Assembly (NCBI RefSeq): GCF_018991925.1
Contig: NW_024735516.1
Location: 1,574,501-1,638,500 of the forward strand
Reading direction: 5' to 3'
DNA: 64,000 nt
From: Homarus americanus
Taxonomy: Eukaryota; Arthropoda; Malacostraca; Decapoda; Nephropidae
Below the pieces are notes generated by a model. It searched no databases. It had not been told where the DNA came from and saw nothing but the letters and a program-made list of their open reading frames with translations. Made by a program: the position numbers and the translations under genes. Below are positions 50,920 to 62,544 of this stretch, piece by piece (positions within the stretch are counted from its first letter, which is position 1; every line of letters begins with the position of its first letter).

Positions 50920-52553
50920 ATCTGCACGAGGCTAGCTCATAACAGGTGTGGGCAGCCTAAGGTAGTTTCGTCCAAAATGGCGTGTACAAGCCTTCTGCAT
51001 GCTTCGTCCAGCCCCAGCTGGTTAGTGGGGGCAGCTGTGGTGATGGTACCAGGGGTTGTCCCTAGACATGACCCCCCTGGTAGGGTGCCCTTTTGACATG
51101 CTCCTCTAAGGCTGCCTTTGTTGGTAGGAGCAGCTGCACGCTGTTCTTTTTGGGCGAATAACTTCCTTCGCGCCTTGTTGATGTCCATGCATGAGCTGGT
51201 TCTGTCATACAGGGGGATAACGAACCTCTCGATGATGTGCATGAAATCCTCTGGTATGACTTTTGAAGCAGCAGAAGGCTTAAGCAGTGCCTCTGTTAGA
51301 TCTGGGTAGATAGCCCATATTGCCCAGGCAGTCTTTTTACCATGACCAGAAAAACTGGACACAGTGTCGCATCCTGTCAGGGCATGGAACATAGGCAGTG
51401 CCCGTTCCTTCTCTGGTCCCAGACATGCTGCCATTTCGTGGGCTGCGAGATAGTGGAAACTCTTACCAGTGCCAAATGCCAACCACAGTTCATCTTCTTG
51501 GTGCATCCCTTGGACCACTGAGACAGCCCAAACCATGACATCTGTGTCCATAGACCGGATCAGTATCTTATGGTGGCCATGCCGGGCTGCATGGGGCGAT
51601 CGATGCCAGATCAGGGAGCACTGGCTTGCTAAGGGCTGCCTGTCCATCGGTGATGACAAGCTGCTTGTCTTCCTTGTCAAACTACGTAAGGAGAGCGTCT
51701 GACAGGAACTTGAACAACTCCGTCTTGTTGCTGTCCACCCTGAGGAAGTTCTGCCAGTTTCCTGCTATGGTAGCTGAATCCACCACACGTCTGCGGACTC
51801 CTTCTTCACGTTTTGCTCTCGCTGTACATTTCAGCGAATCAGCAACATACCTGTCAAACACCAGGTCAAGCCGTGACGCAGTTTGGAGCTTCGTTGACAT
51901 GTATGATATGAAGACCTCCTGGGCATATTCCTCAAATTTCTTGGCTGCCTCTGGTTTGAGCATCTGGAGAACAGCTGCTCCATCAAGAACTACACTGGTG
52001 GCAGGAGGAGCTTCTGTCTGGGCAACAGAGAGATCCCCTAAGCATGCAAGGAGGTCACTCTTCGTACATAGACAGAAGCTACCTCCATCAGAGAGTGCAG
52101 GAGGACATGCTTGATTTTCGTGACGAAAGAATTCTTCAAGGTTTCCATCCCTTGTCTGGCAGCCAATATACAGCTGCGAGAAAAGGCTCACATCATGCTT
52201 GAGAGAGGCCAGCTGCTCCTTTCTTTTGCTTCCCTTACTTGAGATGGAAGCACTGAACACCTTCAGCTTGTTTCGATGAAGAACAGCATCGACAGGCTTG
52301 GTTCCTTCCATCAGACGTTCTCTGGTGAAGGTCTGGAACTGGTCTTGGCCAATGCTCTTCGTATTTCTGACAGTCTCAGCTGCAGAAGGACTGGCAATCT
52401 CCTTGGTGTGAAGAGCCACCAGATCCAGGCTTTCCTCCCCAAAAGGGTTACCAAGCTCTTCTATCACACTGACAAGGGAGTGGACATCTTTGTTGGATGA
52501 AGTTTGCACACTGGGAATCTGGTCATGATGGTATTCATTTAGTAATGACCATC
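50920..52553 (-). pseudogene. Relic of uncharacterised multicopy protein family, copy 2
   Basis: From 52,553: an open stretch of 275+ codons with FPTIPSV-like start, SLDLVALHTKEIASPSAAET, DVSLFSQLYIGCQTRDGNLE, VVLDGAAVLQMLKP, KLQTASRLDLVFDRYVADSL, AKREEGVRRRVV, GNWQNFLRVDSNKTELFKFL. An in-frame TAG at 51,682-51,684 follows, then DKEDKQLVITDGQAALSKPV. A deletion with frameshift near 51.59 kb removes part, and the next frame gives HHKILIRSMDTDVMVWAV, DELWLAFGTGKSFHYLAAHE, FHALTGCDTVSSFSGHG, IIERFVIPLYDRTSSC, DINKARRKLFAQK. A further shift near 51.15 kb leads to ALEEHVKRAPYQGG and TSWGWTKHAEGLYTPFW. Long domain order is intact and the sequence is much less decayed than copy 1. Known family of large multicopy invertebrate proteins; a PIN/FEN1-like nuclease relation is from memory. 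Function unknown. No intron was seen. Confidence 0.85.
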
Positions 52554-52559
52554 ATCACC

Positions 52560-53340
52560 ACCACAGACAACAACAACAACTCTAGTGCATAAATTGTAGC
52601 AATCAGACGGGTAACATACTGTTTAATTAGACTAATTAGTCTAATTACTCTATTATTTCTATACGGATATAATAAAATAATTCACTTATTAGTTTTAGTT
52701 CTTTTGCAGTAAATTAAACTCCATTGCCAACATACAGTCACACCCAGCAGGGCAGTTAAGTAAAATATCAGAAATTGTTGGCGACCATTTTGGATAATGG
52801 CTACAATGACCGTCAGCAGTTAAATCTGCGGTGGCACCCTATCCAGATATGTTCACTATATAGACGTCAACATGTGTGCCAAATATGGTGCTTTTATAAC
52901 AAAATGCGAAATTGGTTAAAATTGTGAGGTTATGCCGCCCGACTAAAAATACTCTCCTATTTTACTCTCTAGAACCTTTGATATTATTGCATCTTAGACC
53001 AACTTATATGACTAGATGAGTAAAGATATAACTGTATTTTGCTGATTCCTCCATGCTGCCTTTCCTTTACATCCTCTCCTCCATTCAGCTGGTATCTAAC
53101 CTGCCATAAAACACACAGTAAACAGCCTCCTGCAGTATGGAACTTCAATACGCCCAGCTGTCTTCATCATCTCCACAATCATTTTATCCTCATCCAGTTG
53201 CCTTTGTACCCCTCCATACGCTTGAGGTGTTATCTTTATTTACCTTGTTCATTCCTTCACTCATCTTCCATCTGTCCTTGTGGGTTCAGCACCTACAGTA
53301 TATTCCCTCCTCCTCCTCCTCCTCCTCACTGCCATCCTTG
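52560..53340. other. No gene recognised
   Basis: AT-rich, then C/T-rich from 53.04 kb with (TCC)n at 53,308-53,330; its lower part may be decayed 3' sequence of the RTE relic. Confidence 0.45.
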
Positions 53341-53344
53341 AGAC

Positions 53345-54345
53345 CCCGTATATCTACATTGTATATTTACTTTCTTTATCCCGGTCTCTTGCCAGGTTGA
53401 AGCTCATTTTCCTGCCTCCATCTGCCCCAGTCTTTCCATAAAGTTCTCTCTGTTTCTCAACTCTTGCCTTACTTACTGCCTTCTTTGTTGTATTATTTAT
53501 ATCCCTGTATTTTCGCCTCAGTAACCTTGCTTCTTCCTTCCTTCTTTTATCCATTTTCTTTCGAACTTCTTTTTTCTATCTTACCACGAGTTCTGCTTTC
53601 TTAATGTACCACCAGTGTTATTTCCTTCCCCTTTTGCTTGGGTTTTCCAGATATTCGACAGTATAGCATCTCCTCGGCTGTGTTTACAAATATTCTCTCT
53701 CTCTCTCTCCATAATTGGCTTCTACTTTCCACCTCAAACAGAGCAGCATATGCTAAAGGTGCACTGCGCTCCTTGTTATATATATATAATCCCACACACT
53801 CCACCGTTGGCTACTATTAATTAACAATCAACAGATCAATCTTTAGTCCTTTTATTACCACTTATTTAGGTCACCTTTGTTCCTGATTTTTGATAAAGTA
53901 GTTTACCGCCATCGAGCCGCTCCTGCCCTCTACCGTGTCCAGTGCCTCAACTCTAATTGCTCTTTGACTCTTCCTCTCCAATCTGTCTGATCCCCACTTG
54001 GACATTCCAATCTCCTGCCGTTATCAACACGGTGTCCAGGTCTATCCACACGACGAGGTCCTTCACTTTATCTCGAAATGGTTCTTTTTACTTCTGTGGT
54101 CTTCCAACCTGTGTGCGGTGCGTACTCCGATCTCTCTCTCTTTCTCTCTCACACACACACACCAAAATTCCTTCCCTCCTCTCTCTCCACTTTGATTACT
54201 TCACTTATCTCCTCTTTTAACATTATTCCTCCACCATTTATTCTCCCATTCTGTATCCCTCCCTCAGCTCGACTGCTTTTTCTCCTCCAGATTTTTCCTC
54301 TTTCACTACCACCAAAATAATTCAGCCAATATATCATCTTTATTC
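53345..54345 (-). mobile_element. RTE-clade LINE: endonuclease and linker relic
   Basis: From 54,330 downward: NGRINGGGIMLKEEISEVIK (NGVGI.L..E..E.V..V), FGVCV, KVKDLVVWIDLDTVLITAGD and DWNVQVGIRQIGEEE (GDFN.H.G), SMAVNYFIKNQEQR (MAVVNT.F.K...H), TAEEMLYCRISGKPKQKGKE, KARVEKQRELYGKTGADGGR and NLARDRDKESKYTM (LY..L.T..GEK....LAK.RER.T.D). This order is that of RTE ORF2 from the endonuclease to the linker before the RT. N in GDWN is kept. Four or more frameshifts and several stops. The RT itself is absent below 53.34 kb. Confidence 0.85.
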
Positions 54346-54706
54346 TTTCATTAACTCCATACCTTTACACATATTCTAAGAGTTGATGATCTGTTACGCA
54401 ATGATTCTATTATTTACTAAAACTATATGAATACATTAATTAGCGAAAGCAAAACAACTCCCCCCCCCAAAAAAAAAGGTACAATAATTATTAATGAGAC
54501 CATGGAAGTGTTAAGCTTAATTTCACACTTGGTTAAATTTTAGGTGCTTAATCAGTCTCCAATAAATCAGTGCACTGTATCTGTTTGAAGCGTCAGGTAC
54601 CAGTTGATAATCCGGTATTCTTGTCAAGTAGTTCAATGGAGTAATAATATCTTCCCTGCAGTAAAACCGTATGATTGAATATGTGCATTATAACAATACT
54701 AATATG

Positions 54707-54815
<109 letters not shown>

Positions 54816-54869
54816 ATATAAAAACTGTGATTTAGAGCAAAATTGGATGTCTATATTATAAGACTATCT

Positions 54870-55045
54870 TTCCCTATATAGCCCCTCCCCCTTATAAGAC
54901 CCTCGCTCCTAATAACTCCCTTCACCCTTATAAGACCATCTCTCCCAGTAACTTCCGTCCCCTTCCCCATTATAAGACCGCAGCTCCCAATAACCCCCTC
55001 CCCCCTCCCCCTTATAAGACCATCGCCCCTTACCAATCACCCCCC
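54870..55045. repeat. C-rich tandem repeat, about 45-50 bp, four units
   Basis: CCCCTTATAAGACC followed by ATCGCTCCCAATAACCCCC recurs four times. Confidence 0.9.
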
Positions 55046-55049
55046 ATCC

Positions 55050-56865
55050 TCATTCTGGACGAAGCCTTCGGTTTACTGTATAAATCCAGATTTTTATTAG
55101 TCAACACTTAAGTCAGCTTTAAAATGTCTATTGAAATTCTGAAATCGTTCATGATCCTCTAACTTAAGTCATTGTTAGCGTTACTTTATCTCTCAAAGGT
55201 GACCCGTTGGAAGATGTGCCTGCCTGCCTACCTGGGTAAGATGCTCCTTAGGTTGTTCTCACTACTTATTAGATAACATTTCCTCCTGTACACTACCTCT
55301 TCCTTAAAGATCATAATATCAACCTGTAAACCATTTCTCCTTAACTCCTTGTGGCGTCCTTATAGTGAAGGGGTTAGTGGATATAATTTATTAGTAGACC
55401 TTATTTCAGCCTGTAAACCACTTCTCACTTTATTTGATTGACAGGTTCTCCCACACTGCATTAACGCGAGGAACATGAAACTGAAATTCCAAGTTAGTTT
55501 AAGAACCGCCACGAATATTGGATTAATGGTGTAAAAGGTGAGGTTAAGAAGTGACAAGACAAACACAGATGAAGACGTAGACTGACACTGGTGATTAACA
55601 TGAAAGGTTTCTTAAGATAACTATGAAGACATGTTCCTTTTAGTGTCAAGTTTTCTTTAAGAGACTAAGGTGAAAAGTGGTGTTTCATTTCTTGTGTACT
55701 GATTTGATATAAAGTATTTTTTTTTCACCTGTTACAGAGCTTCGATGGCGGGATGAGATTAATGTATTTCACTTGTCGACCAATGACAAATAAAATTATG
55801 GAAAGCCTTGTTAAACCTGTAATCTTGACCTATATATAATTCTAGGTTTTACATCTGTTTGTTTTTCATAATTTCAATTGGTTTATAATCGTAAGTATAA
55901 TACAAAGAGCACCTGTAACATCTTAGAGGATATATGAGAGCATATCAACACTCAAGTCAGAGATATTTTAAAACAATTATTTAGTCCTACGTCCAGTAAA
56001 AAGTGATAAGGACAACAGAATTTTCAACAGAATTTTCAGTCATAACCAAATATTTGTTTACTGAAATAAGGATAAGAATATAAATGTATCGTATAGAAAG
56101 GTGAAACTACACAACCAATCCCTTCATCCTTTGACACCTCTCGTTGTTTACATATTAAATTTACAAAAGTTTTAATAACTTTTATGCAATGAATTTATTA
56201 TATATCGTTTATTGTTAGAGTTTTATTCAGTTTTGGGCAGTTTTTTTTATCAGTAAATGATGGGAGCGGCTAGATAAAACGTGGTGACCCGCAGCGATCT
56301 TCCCATCATCCGTAGTGAGCACAGTGTAAACAATCCAAGGATGGCTTAGCACCGCAGGAGGATGTCGTTACATATAATGAGGGACTGAGTGCAGAAACTA
56401 TTATGACGCCAGGCATATCCTTGTCTTTCAGCGAACTAGCCGCTGCAGCACAGCTTAGGGAAGCAGTTATGACTATCATAAAGTCAAGTGAGATAGACTC
56501 ATTCAATTAGCAGTATACAGTATAATGACAGTAAATTAACTTGACTGGGGTATTGCCTAACTTCACAAAAAAATCGTAAGAAAATAACTGTTATGGTTTT
56601 ACAAAGCTGAACACCTTGCACACTAGTAACGTATTAGCAGGTGAATGAACGTTGCTGAAGGATATATATTGCTAATTTTCTTTAACTTTTTTGCATCGTC
56701 TATATGAGAGTTAAATGAGTAAATGAGAGAAACTGTTGAGAGCAGAGCATCATCGTTAAGCGAACAAAATGTCATCATAAGCCGCCAGTGCCAGCGGTTC
56801 TGACCTACCACACAGATTGTAAACACGGGTTGTGACATCATTATGTGAACACGTGAGGCAATATA
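55050..56865. other. No gene recognised
   Basis: AT-rich unique sequence. CTGTAAACCA.TTCTC recurs at 55,325 and 55,411 within a diverged repeat of about 85 bp (AACCTGTAAACCATTTCTCC, CAGCCTGTAAACCACTTCTC). Confidence 0.45.
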
Positions 56866-56869
56866 GATT

Positions 56870-57570
56870 ACCTCCCACTCTGTAGACCACAACAGCCCTC
56901 GAGGCCCTTCCCCTTTATTGATCACCCCTCTCCCCTCAAAGACCATATTCCTCCCTACGTAGATAAACCACTCCCCCCTCCCCTCACAGTCCATACCCAC
57001 TTCTCATAGACCAACATCCCCCTATCCATGTAGACAACCTTTCTACCTCATCTTATGGACCATTTACGATCACTCTGTCCCAATGAACCCCCTCCTCATC
57101 CCTCACTCCCTTCCCCTACCAATTAATTTACAAGAACAAAGGATCTAATGTTACCATCACCACAATCCATAACGAGTTAATGAGGTAGAGAAATTTGTCA
57201 TGACAACATATCCCTTCCAGCCTTACTCTCTCGTCTTCTTCGACTCCCTCTTACCAGCCTCCTCCACTTCCCTTCTCTTCTAGTCCACTCTTCTTGTTTC
57301 TAACCTCTACCTCTGTCTTTCTCCTCTATCAATCTATGTTACTCGTCTCTACCCTTACCTCCCCCCATTTCCCAGCCTCCCTCCCGCATCTCCGTTCCCC
57401 GGCCCTCATACCGGACGATTTGCCAGGGGAAAGGATCTCGTGTCGCCGGCATCATCACCACCCGGATCCAGCAGGTCGCCCCAGTGGCATCATTCCCCCG
57501 TCGCAGCGCCGCGGGTTAAAGTGGTAGTAGTGCTTTGTGCCCGCCAACACCACTGGACGCTGACAAGATT
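56870..57570. repeat. Decayed C-rich array with two diverged copies of a box
   Basis: C-rich phrases containing TAGACCA and CCCCTCCCCTC recur loosely. A box ATTTACAAGAACAAAGGATC at about 57,126 is related to ATTTGCCAGGGGAAAGGATC at about 57,419, both followed by ACCATCACCAC-like sequence. Confidence 0.55.
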
Positions 57571-57590
57571 TTTTCTGTAGGAAGATCTAA

Positions 57591-58260
57591 GTTGAGGAGC
57601 CAGAAGTGAGGGAGCCACCAGGTGAGCAACCACTTGGAGAGGAAACGTCATTGAGGGAGGCACCTACTAAGGAGTCATATGTAGAGTCACCAGGTAAGGA
57701 GCTATCTAATAAGGAGCCACCTGATAAAAAGCGACCAGGATCCATTCAGTGAAGAGCCACCAAGAGAAGAGCTTGAGATAGAGAAGTTGCCACGTGAGAA
57801 ACCAACACTTAGAGAGCCGCCACGTGATGAACCATCAAGTAAGGAGCCACCACGTGAGGGACTAACAAGTAAGGAGCCACCACGTGAGGGACGAACAAGT
57901 AAGGAGCCACCACGTGAGGGACTAACACGTAAGGAGCCACCACGTGAGGGACGAACAACTAAGGAGCCACCACGTGAGGGACGAACAAGTAAGGAGCCAC
58001 CACGTGAGGGACTAACAAGTAAGGAGCCATCGCGTGAGGGACTAACACGTAAGGAGCCACCACGTGAGGGACCAACAAGTAAGGAGCCACCACGTGAGGG
58101 ACCAACAAGTAAGGAGCCACCACGTGAGGGGGACAGACAAGTAGGGCCACCACGTGGGGACTAACTAAGTGAGGCCACCACGTGAGGACTAACACGTGAG
58201 GAGCCACCGCGTGAGGTTCTTTTACGTAAGGGCCACCACGTGTGGGACCATCAAGTGGGG
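57591..58260. repeat. 30-bp tandem repeat, array 1
   Basis: Consensus AAGGAGCCACCACGTGAGGG plus ACNAACAAGT. In one + frame it encodes decapeptides of the form KEPPREGLTS (57,787-58,164, 125 codons). Earlier, more diverged units from 57,591 encode REPPGEQPLGEETSL and KELSNKEPPDKKRP in another frame, with an indel near 57,745. No ATG precedes it; a TAA lies at 57,588. Confidence 0.93.
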
Positions 58261-58440
58261 AACATGACGTGAGGACCTTGGAGAGTCACAAGCTGAGTAA
58301 GTTTCAGAAGAGTGCCACCCTGGTGAGGGCAGTAGCAGAAGGGGACAATACATCAGGTAGAAGGCGGTGATGAAAAGTAGCCACTGGTGAGCGGTCAGCT
58401 GGTTAGAGTACTGAAAGTTTAAATATGGCTTTATCTGTTC

Positions 58441-58764
58441 ATGAAACTAGCGAATCTATTCATATTAACCCAAATAAAACGGGAACTGACAGAGCAAAGG
58501 AGAATTTTTAGAATAAGGGGGCCAGAATTTAACATATATATCGTGTGGTGTCCCAGGGGGGATTACCAAATATTTTCTTGGGAAAGCGAAAAATGTTCCT
58601 ATGGACCTGGATCCTTTATGGACAGTGAAATCGCTTTTGCTAGTAAGGGAGCAGCGTTACCCTCGACCCACTTCACTTACAACAGTAAAGTGAGGTATAC
58701 ATTCAGCACAGCGCAGGCAAACATATTATCACACATTAAAACTAATTATGATAAAAATTCTTAA
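58441..58764 (+). CDS. Hypothetical ORF, 107 codons, between repeat arrays
   Basis: Starts with ATG and encodes MKLANLFILTQIKRELTEQR, FNIYIVWCPRGDYQIFSWES, EKCSYGPGSFMDSEIAFASK, ALPSTHFTYNSKVRYTFSTA. Composition is balanced, with few low-complexity residues and two cysteines, unlike the compositional frames elsewhere in the window. I recognise no family. It is in the same phase as the EPP frame of array 1 and, after only two stops (TAA CAT TAA at 58,762-58,770), the EPLGGEPPG frame of array 2. The hydrophobic start is too weak to call a signal peptide. It could be a decayed exon, a mobile-element fragment or chance; another frame is also open for its first 27 codons. Confidence 0.3.
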   Translation: MKLANLFILTQIKRELTEQRRIFRIRGPEFNIYIVWCPRGDYQIFSWESEKCSYGPGSFMDSEIAFASKGAALPSTHFTYNSKVRYTFSTAQANILSHIKTNYDKNS

Positions 58765-58805
58765 CATTAATATAATAATAATAATAATGATAGCCGTAAT
58801 AATGG

Positions 58806-59082
58806 TGATGAACCACTAGGTGGGGAGCCACCAGGTAATGAACCACTAGGTGGGGAGCCACCAGGTAATGAACCACTAGGTGGGGAGCCACCAGGTGATG
58901 AACCACTAGGTGGGGAGCCACCAGGTAATGAACCACTTGGTGGGGAGCCACCAGGTGATGAACCACTAGGTGGGGAGCCACCAGGTAATGAACCACTAGG
59001 TGGGGAGCCACCAGGTGATGAACCACTGGGTGGGGAGCCACCAGGTGATGAACTACTAGGTGGAGAGCCACCTAGTTCAATA
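58806..59082. repeat. 30-bp tandem repeat, array 2
   Basis: Nine units of GAACCACTAGGTGGGGAGCC plus ACCAGGTRAT, nearly identical. In + frame it encodes EPLGGEPPGN/D. The open frame runs 58,771-59,131. The unit matches the diverged unit GAGCCACCAGGTGAGCAACC at 57,609, so arrays 1 and 2 share an ancestor. Confidence 0.95.
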
Positions 59083-59199
59083 GTAACCGTATTTACCAAA
59101 GTCAACTTATTCTTCAGTCCACTACTACGATAATATGACAATAACTCACTCTTGCACAGCGACTAGCACCTTGGAATATTATACACTGTTTAAAATTCT

Positions 59200-59445
59200 C
59201 ATATGGGTGAAGTACTGTGTTCTTTTACCAAGGCCTGATAAGCGGGTACCATAGGCATGACTGCCCGTTGGGGACAGTGTGGATACAGCATGGCCGGTGC
59301 TGCTTTCGACCGCATTCACTTCCCCAAGTTGTAAACTTAGGTACCTATTTAGAGCTGGATGAATTGGGAATGCCCTGGACTCAACCACCACCACTTGAAC
59401 AGGAGGAGAGCTCTGTGTCCACTCGACCGCTGCTCTATACTTAGA
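59200..59445 (-). mobile_element. tRNA-derived SINE, Ser/Leu-like head
   Basis: The minus strand from 59,431 reads GCGGTCGAGTGGACACAGAG (A-box), CTCTCCTCCTG, and GGTGGTTGAGTCCAGGGCAT, with GGTTGAGTCC a near-consensus B-box. The body AGCTCTAAATAGGTACCTAA matches the element at 49.9 kb. More distal sequence to about 59.2 kb is similar only in outline. Confidence 0.7.
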
Positions 59446-59449
59446 TAAT

Positions 59450-60189
59450 ATCCTTATATAATAAAGGAGGGCAAAAACTGTGGGGAAAGTTAGTACTGAA
59501 GGGCAAACAGAATACCTGACGATCCTTGATGAGGTTGAGAAAGTTACCTGTTACCTGGCAGACATAATAAAGTTTGGGAGGAGTGTTAGTCACCTGCGTG
59601 AGTTATCTGATTATTAACACATTGAGTACTATGACGTAACCCCTTGAGTACGATGAATTAACACCTTGGGGAACATGTCATTATACTCATGAGCATAAGT
59701 ATAAAACAATGTACTCACAGGGTTAATAAAAGTTATCTCTTAGGTGAGACGAAGAAAGCTATCAGATAAATTGTATGTTCTTGTTCAGGATGAGAGAGAG
59801 AGAGAGAGTTACCTGTCGTGGGCGTGATAAATGACGTCGTCTCTAGGATGGGTAAAGAGGAACCAGAGAGAAAGACCAAAGAGAGAATATTCTCCCTTCA
59901 GATGGGTGACAAAACAAGTCTCACTGCCATTCACACCACCACCATCACATTCACAGTCGTTCATACCACCCACCGTTCACCTACGTTCACATCATCACGT
60001 TCACCGTCATTCACAACTTCCTAGCCTCACTATTCATGCTTTCTGCTGCCTTTCACAGTCACGCCAGCTCGAGACCTCATTACGGCATGTGGTTGCATTT
60101 TTTCTTCTGTGACTGAAGTCATTCGTCTGTCTTCTGTCAGTGTATAAAAAAAAAAATTGCCATGCTTATCTTTGGGGTTTTTTCTTTCG
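59450..60189. other. No gene recognised
   Basis: Unique. Three loose repeats around TTGAGTACKATGA at 59,615-59,700, and a short (GA)n at 59,791-59,808. Confidence 0.45.
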
Positions 60190-60985
60190 TCAAAATTCAT
60201 AATATACAGTAGAAGAGGAAGATAAAGAATGATACTAAAATTCCATAGGGAGAAAGAGTAAGAGAAAGAGGAGGAGAGGAAAGTAAGAGGGAAAGTGAAA
60301 GAGAAAAGGGAACAAATGAAGGGGGGATTACTTGAATTCAATAGGATCACTGAAAGAGAAGAAGGAGAAGTTGAATAGAATAAATAGGGAGGTAGGAGAG
60401 AGAAAGGGAGAGAATGGAGGGTAAAAAGGGAAAAAGAAGAAAATTAGATATACCTATACAGATAAAAAGGAAAGCGAATATTAAAAAGGGACAGATAATA
60501 GATACATGGAGACCGAGAGAGAGACTGGCATAGAGAGAGTGATCAATAGACTTAAAAGACAGAGGTAGATAGAAATAGAGAGAGAAATAGAGTACGCCAG
60601 AGTAAGAGGTACATAGATACATTAATGAGAGAGAGAGAGAGAGACACTAGAATTCCATATCCGTAAGGGAATTTTTTTGTAAAGTTAACACCCAGGGCAT
60701 AGGTTGACTCAAAGGGGGGGGAGGGTAGGAGGGGAGGATGATTGGGAAGTGATGGGATTGGTAGGGAGGAGGAAGGGAGAGGGAGGAAGGGGAAGACAGA
60801 GGTGCTGGAATGGGAAGGGGTGGGAATAGTGGAAAGTTGGGCAGTGGTAGTGGACAAGGGAGTATGAAAGGGATAAAAGAGCCATGGGAGTGGAGTAGGG
60901 AATTGATGGAAGGATGAAGAAACGGAGGGGGTGAGGAGGTGGGGGTGAGGAGGTGGGGGTGAGGAGGTGGGGGTGAGGAGAGTGT
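60190..60985. repeat. Purine-rich block ending in 14-bp G-rich repeat
   Basis: About 0.8 kb with few pyrimidines on +. At 60,930-60,978 the unit GAGGTGGGGGTGAG recurs nearly four times and has quadruplex-forming G-runs. Confidence 0.85.
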
Positions 60986-60989
60986 GTTT

Positions 60990-61574
60990 CTGTGCTTGGA
61001 CAATCACTCCACCAAAGAGAACTTGTAGGAGAAAATATAGAATTTATCTAAAACAATTATTATTTAGAGAATGCTGACGTAAGAGTCAACAGGCTGAGCA
61101 GGTATTTTTTTTCCAATTACTGTACTTGGGAGTTTATAAAAAATGCAATCACCCAAAACTTTGGTTCAACATTCAAATTACATGAGATGGCGTTATAGGT
61201 ATTGGTTAAAGCGAGATGAGTGATAGAAAAAAAAAGGTGGGAAAGTTAAGGAGGGAGTGTGTGGAACTGTGTTGGCAGGACTCTTGTGTTCGCATCATAA
61301 TTTAGAGATTTAAAGGAGATAGAGCAGACACGAGAAGCATGCATAGGTACAATATACTTAGAGAGGACGGGTGATATTCAGTACAAGAGAAAATATCACA
61401 AAGATGGAAGTAAATGAAGAACTAAGTCAGGAGATACAGAATTATAAGAACTATATTTCCCTATATATTTAAGGGAATTAGTCTTTTGGGCATATTAGGT
61501 CATGTATGTTGAAGGATATTAACTGTATAATCAGCTCTACAGAATACCTCATGGGCAGGAAAAAATGGATGTTT

Positions 61575-61575
<1 letters not shown>
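60990..61575. other. No gene recognised
   Basis: Unique AT-rich sequence. Confidence 0.5.

Positions 61576-61578
<3 letters not shown>

Positions 61579-61632
<54 letters not shown>
61579..61632. repeat. (GA)n microsatellite
   Basis: Perfect run. Confidence 0.97.
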
Positions 61633-61635
<3 letters not shown>

Positions 61636-61849
61636 CATACACTTACCAGGCAAGGCTGATATATATATATATATTCAGATGGAAGTAACTTTTATATAAT
61701 AATTAAAGGTTTGTGCGAGTGAATGATAAGGAATGAATAGAAGAGTGAATGATGGGTGTATGATGCTACTCTAGTTACTTAATATTTTCTTTACAAAACA
61801 ATGCGTGAAACAGAAGTTAGAATGAATGAAACAGAGTGGAACTGTCAAT

Positions 61850-62440
61850 CATATGTAGACGATTTGTACTGTTAGGCGAGTCTGGGGGAGATTTGGGGAG
61901 ATTGTTGATATAATTTTATGGCGTTAGAAGGAAGTATTGGAAAAAGGAAAGTTATGGTGTTAGTAAAGCGAAGACAGTCTCAGTGTAATGTCAGTATGAA
62001 TGGACAGGTGATGGTAATGGGAATCCAGAGATGAACAGTGTAGTGATGCAAGAAAAACGACCAAATGGAGCCTTTGGAACATTAATTAAAGGGAAGGGTG
62101 TGCAGGAAGACCCGTTTGATGGGGTGATTGTTCGAACTCTTCACTACATGGATGTGAAAGTGAGCCATCCAGACCTGTGAATAATCAAGACTAAGAAGAG
62201 TAAAGAAGGATGATCATTAACACGTAAGAAGTGAAATCGTGAGAAGAGTTCATGGTTTCACAAAGTCTCTTGAGAGTTTATTGGACGAAAGTGTATAAAG
62301 TTATTAATTGCATAGGAAGCACTTGGCAGGTACGAGAGTGATAAGAAAAATTTATGACGAAAGCATGAAAGTGAAAGGAAGGCCGAGAATTAGAATGACA
62401 AGATAAATTAGTGAATTAGTGAAGGTCTGGAGGGATCACA
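61850..62440 (+). mobile_element. LINE RT C-terminal relic
   Basis: QSYVDDLYC at about 61,850 is the RT motif C (YADD box). Then, in shifted frames, FYGVRRKYWKKE, KVMVLVKRRQSQCNVSMNGQ (KSKVMV..R....C.VS.NG), NGAFGTLIKGKGVQEDPFDG, VIVRTLHYMDVKV, and finally RVIRKIYDESMKVKGRPRIR (R...KRIY.S.V.G.R.RGRPR.RW). This order is that of the C-terminal third of RTE/CR1-type RTs. Heavily frame-shifted. The relic ends about 100 bp before the next LINE fragment. Confidence 0.75.
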
Positions 62441-62544
62441 TTAGATGATACTTAAGGAGTGTGGATTATGTACTGTACAGGTGAAGACGTTTCTTACACG
62501 ACAATGTAATCTCGAGCGAATATGAATCAAATTACTGTGTATTG

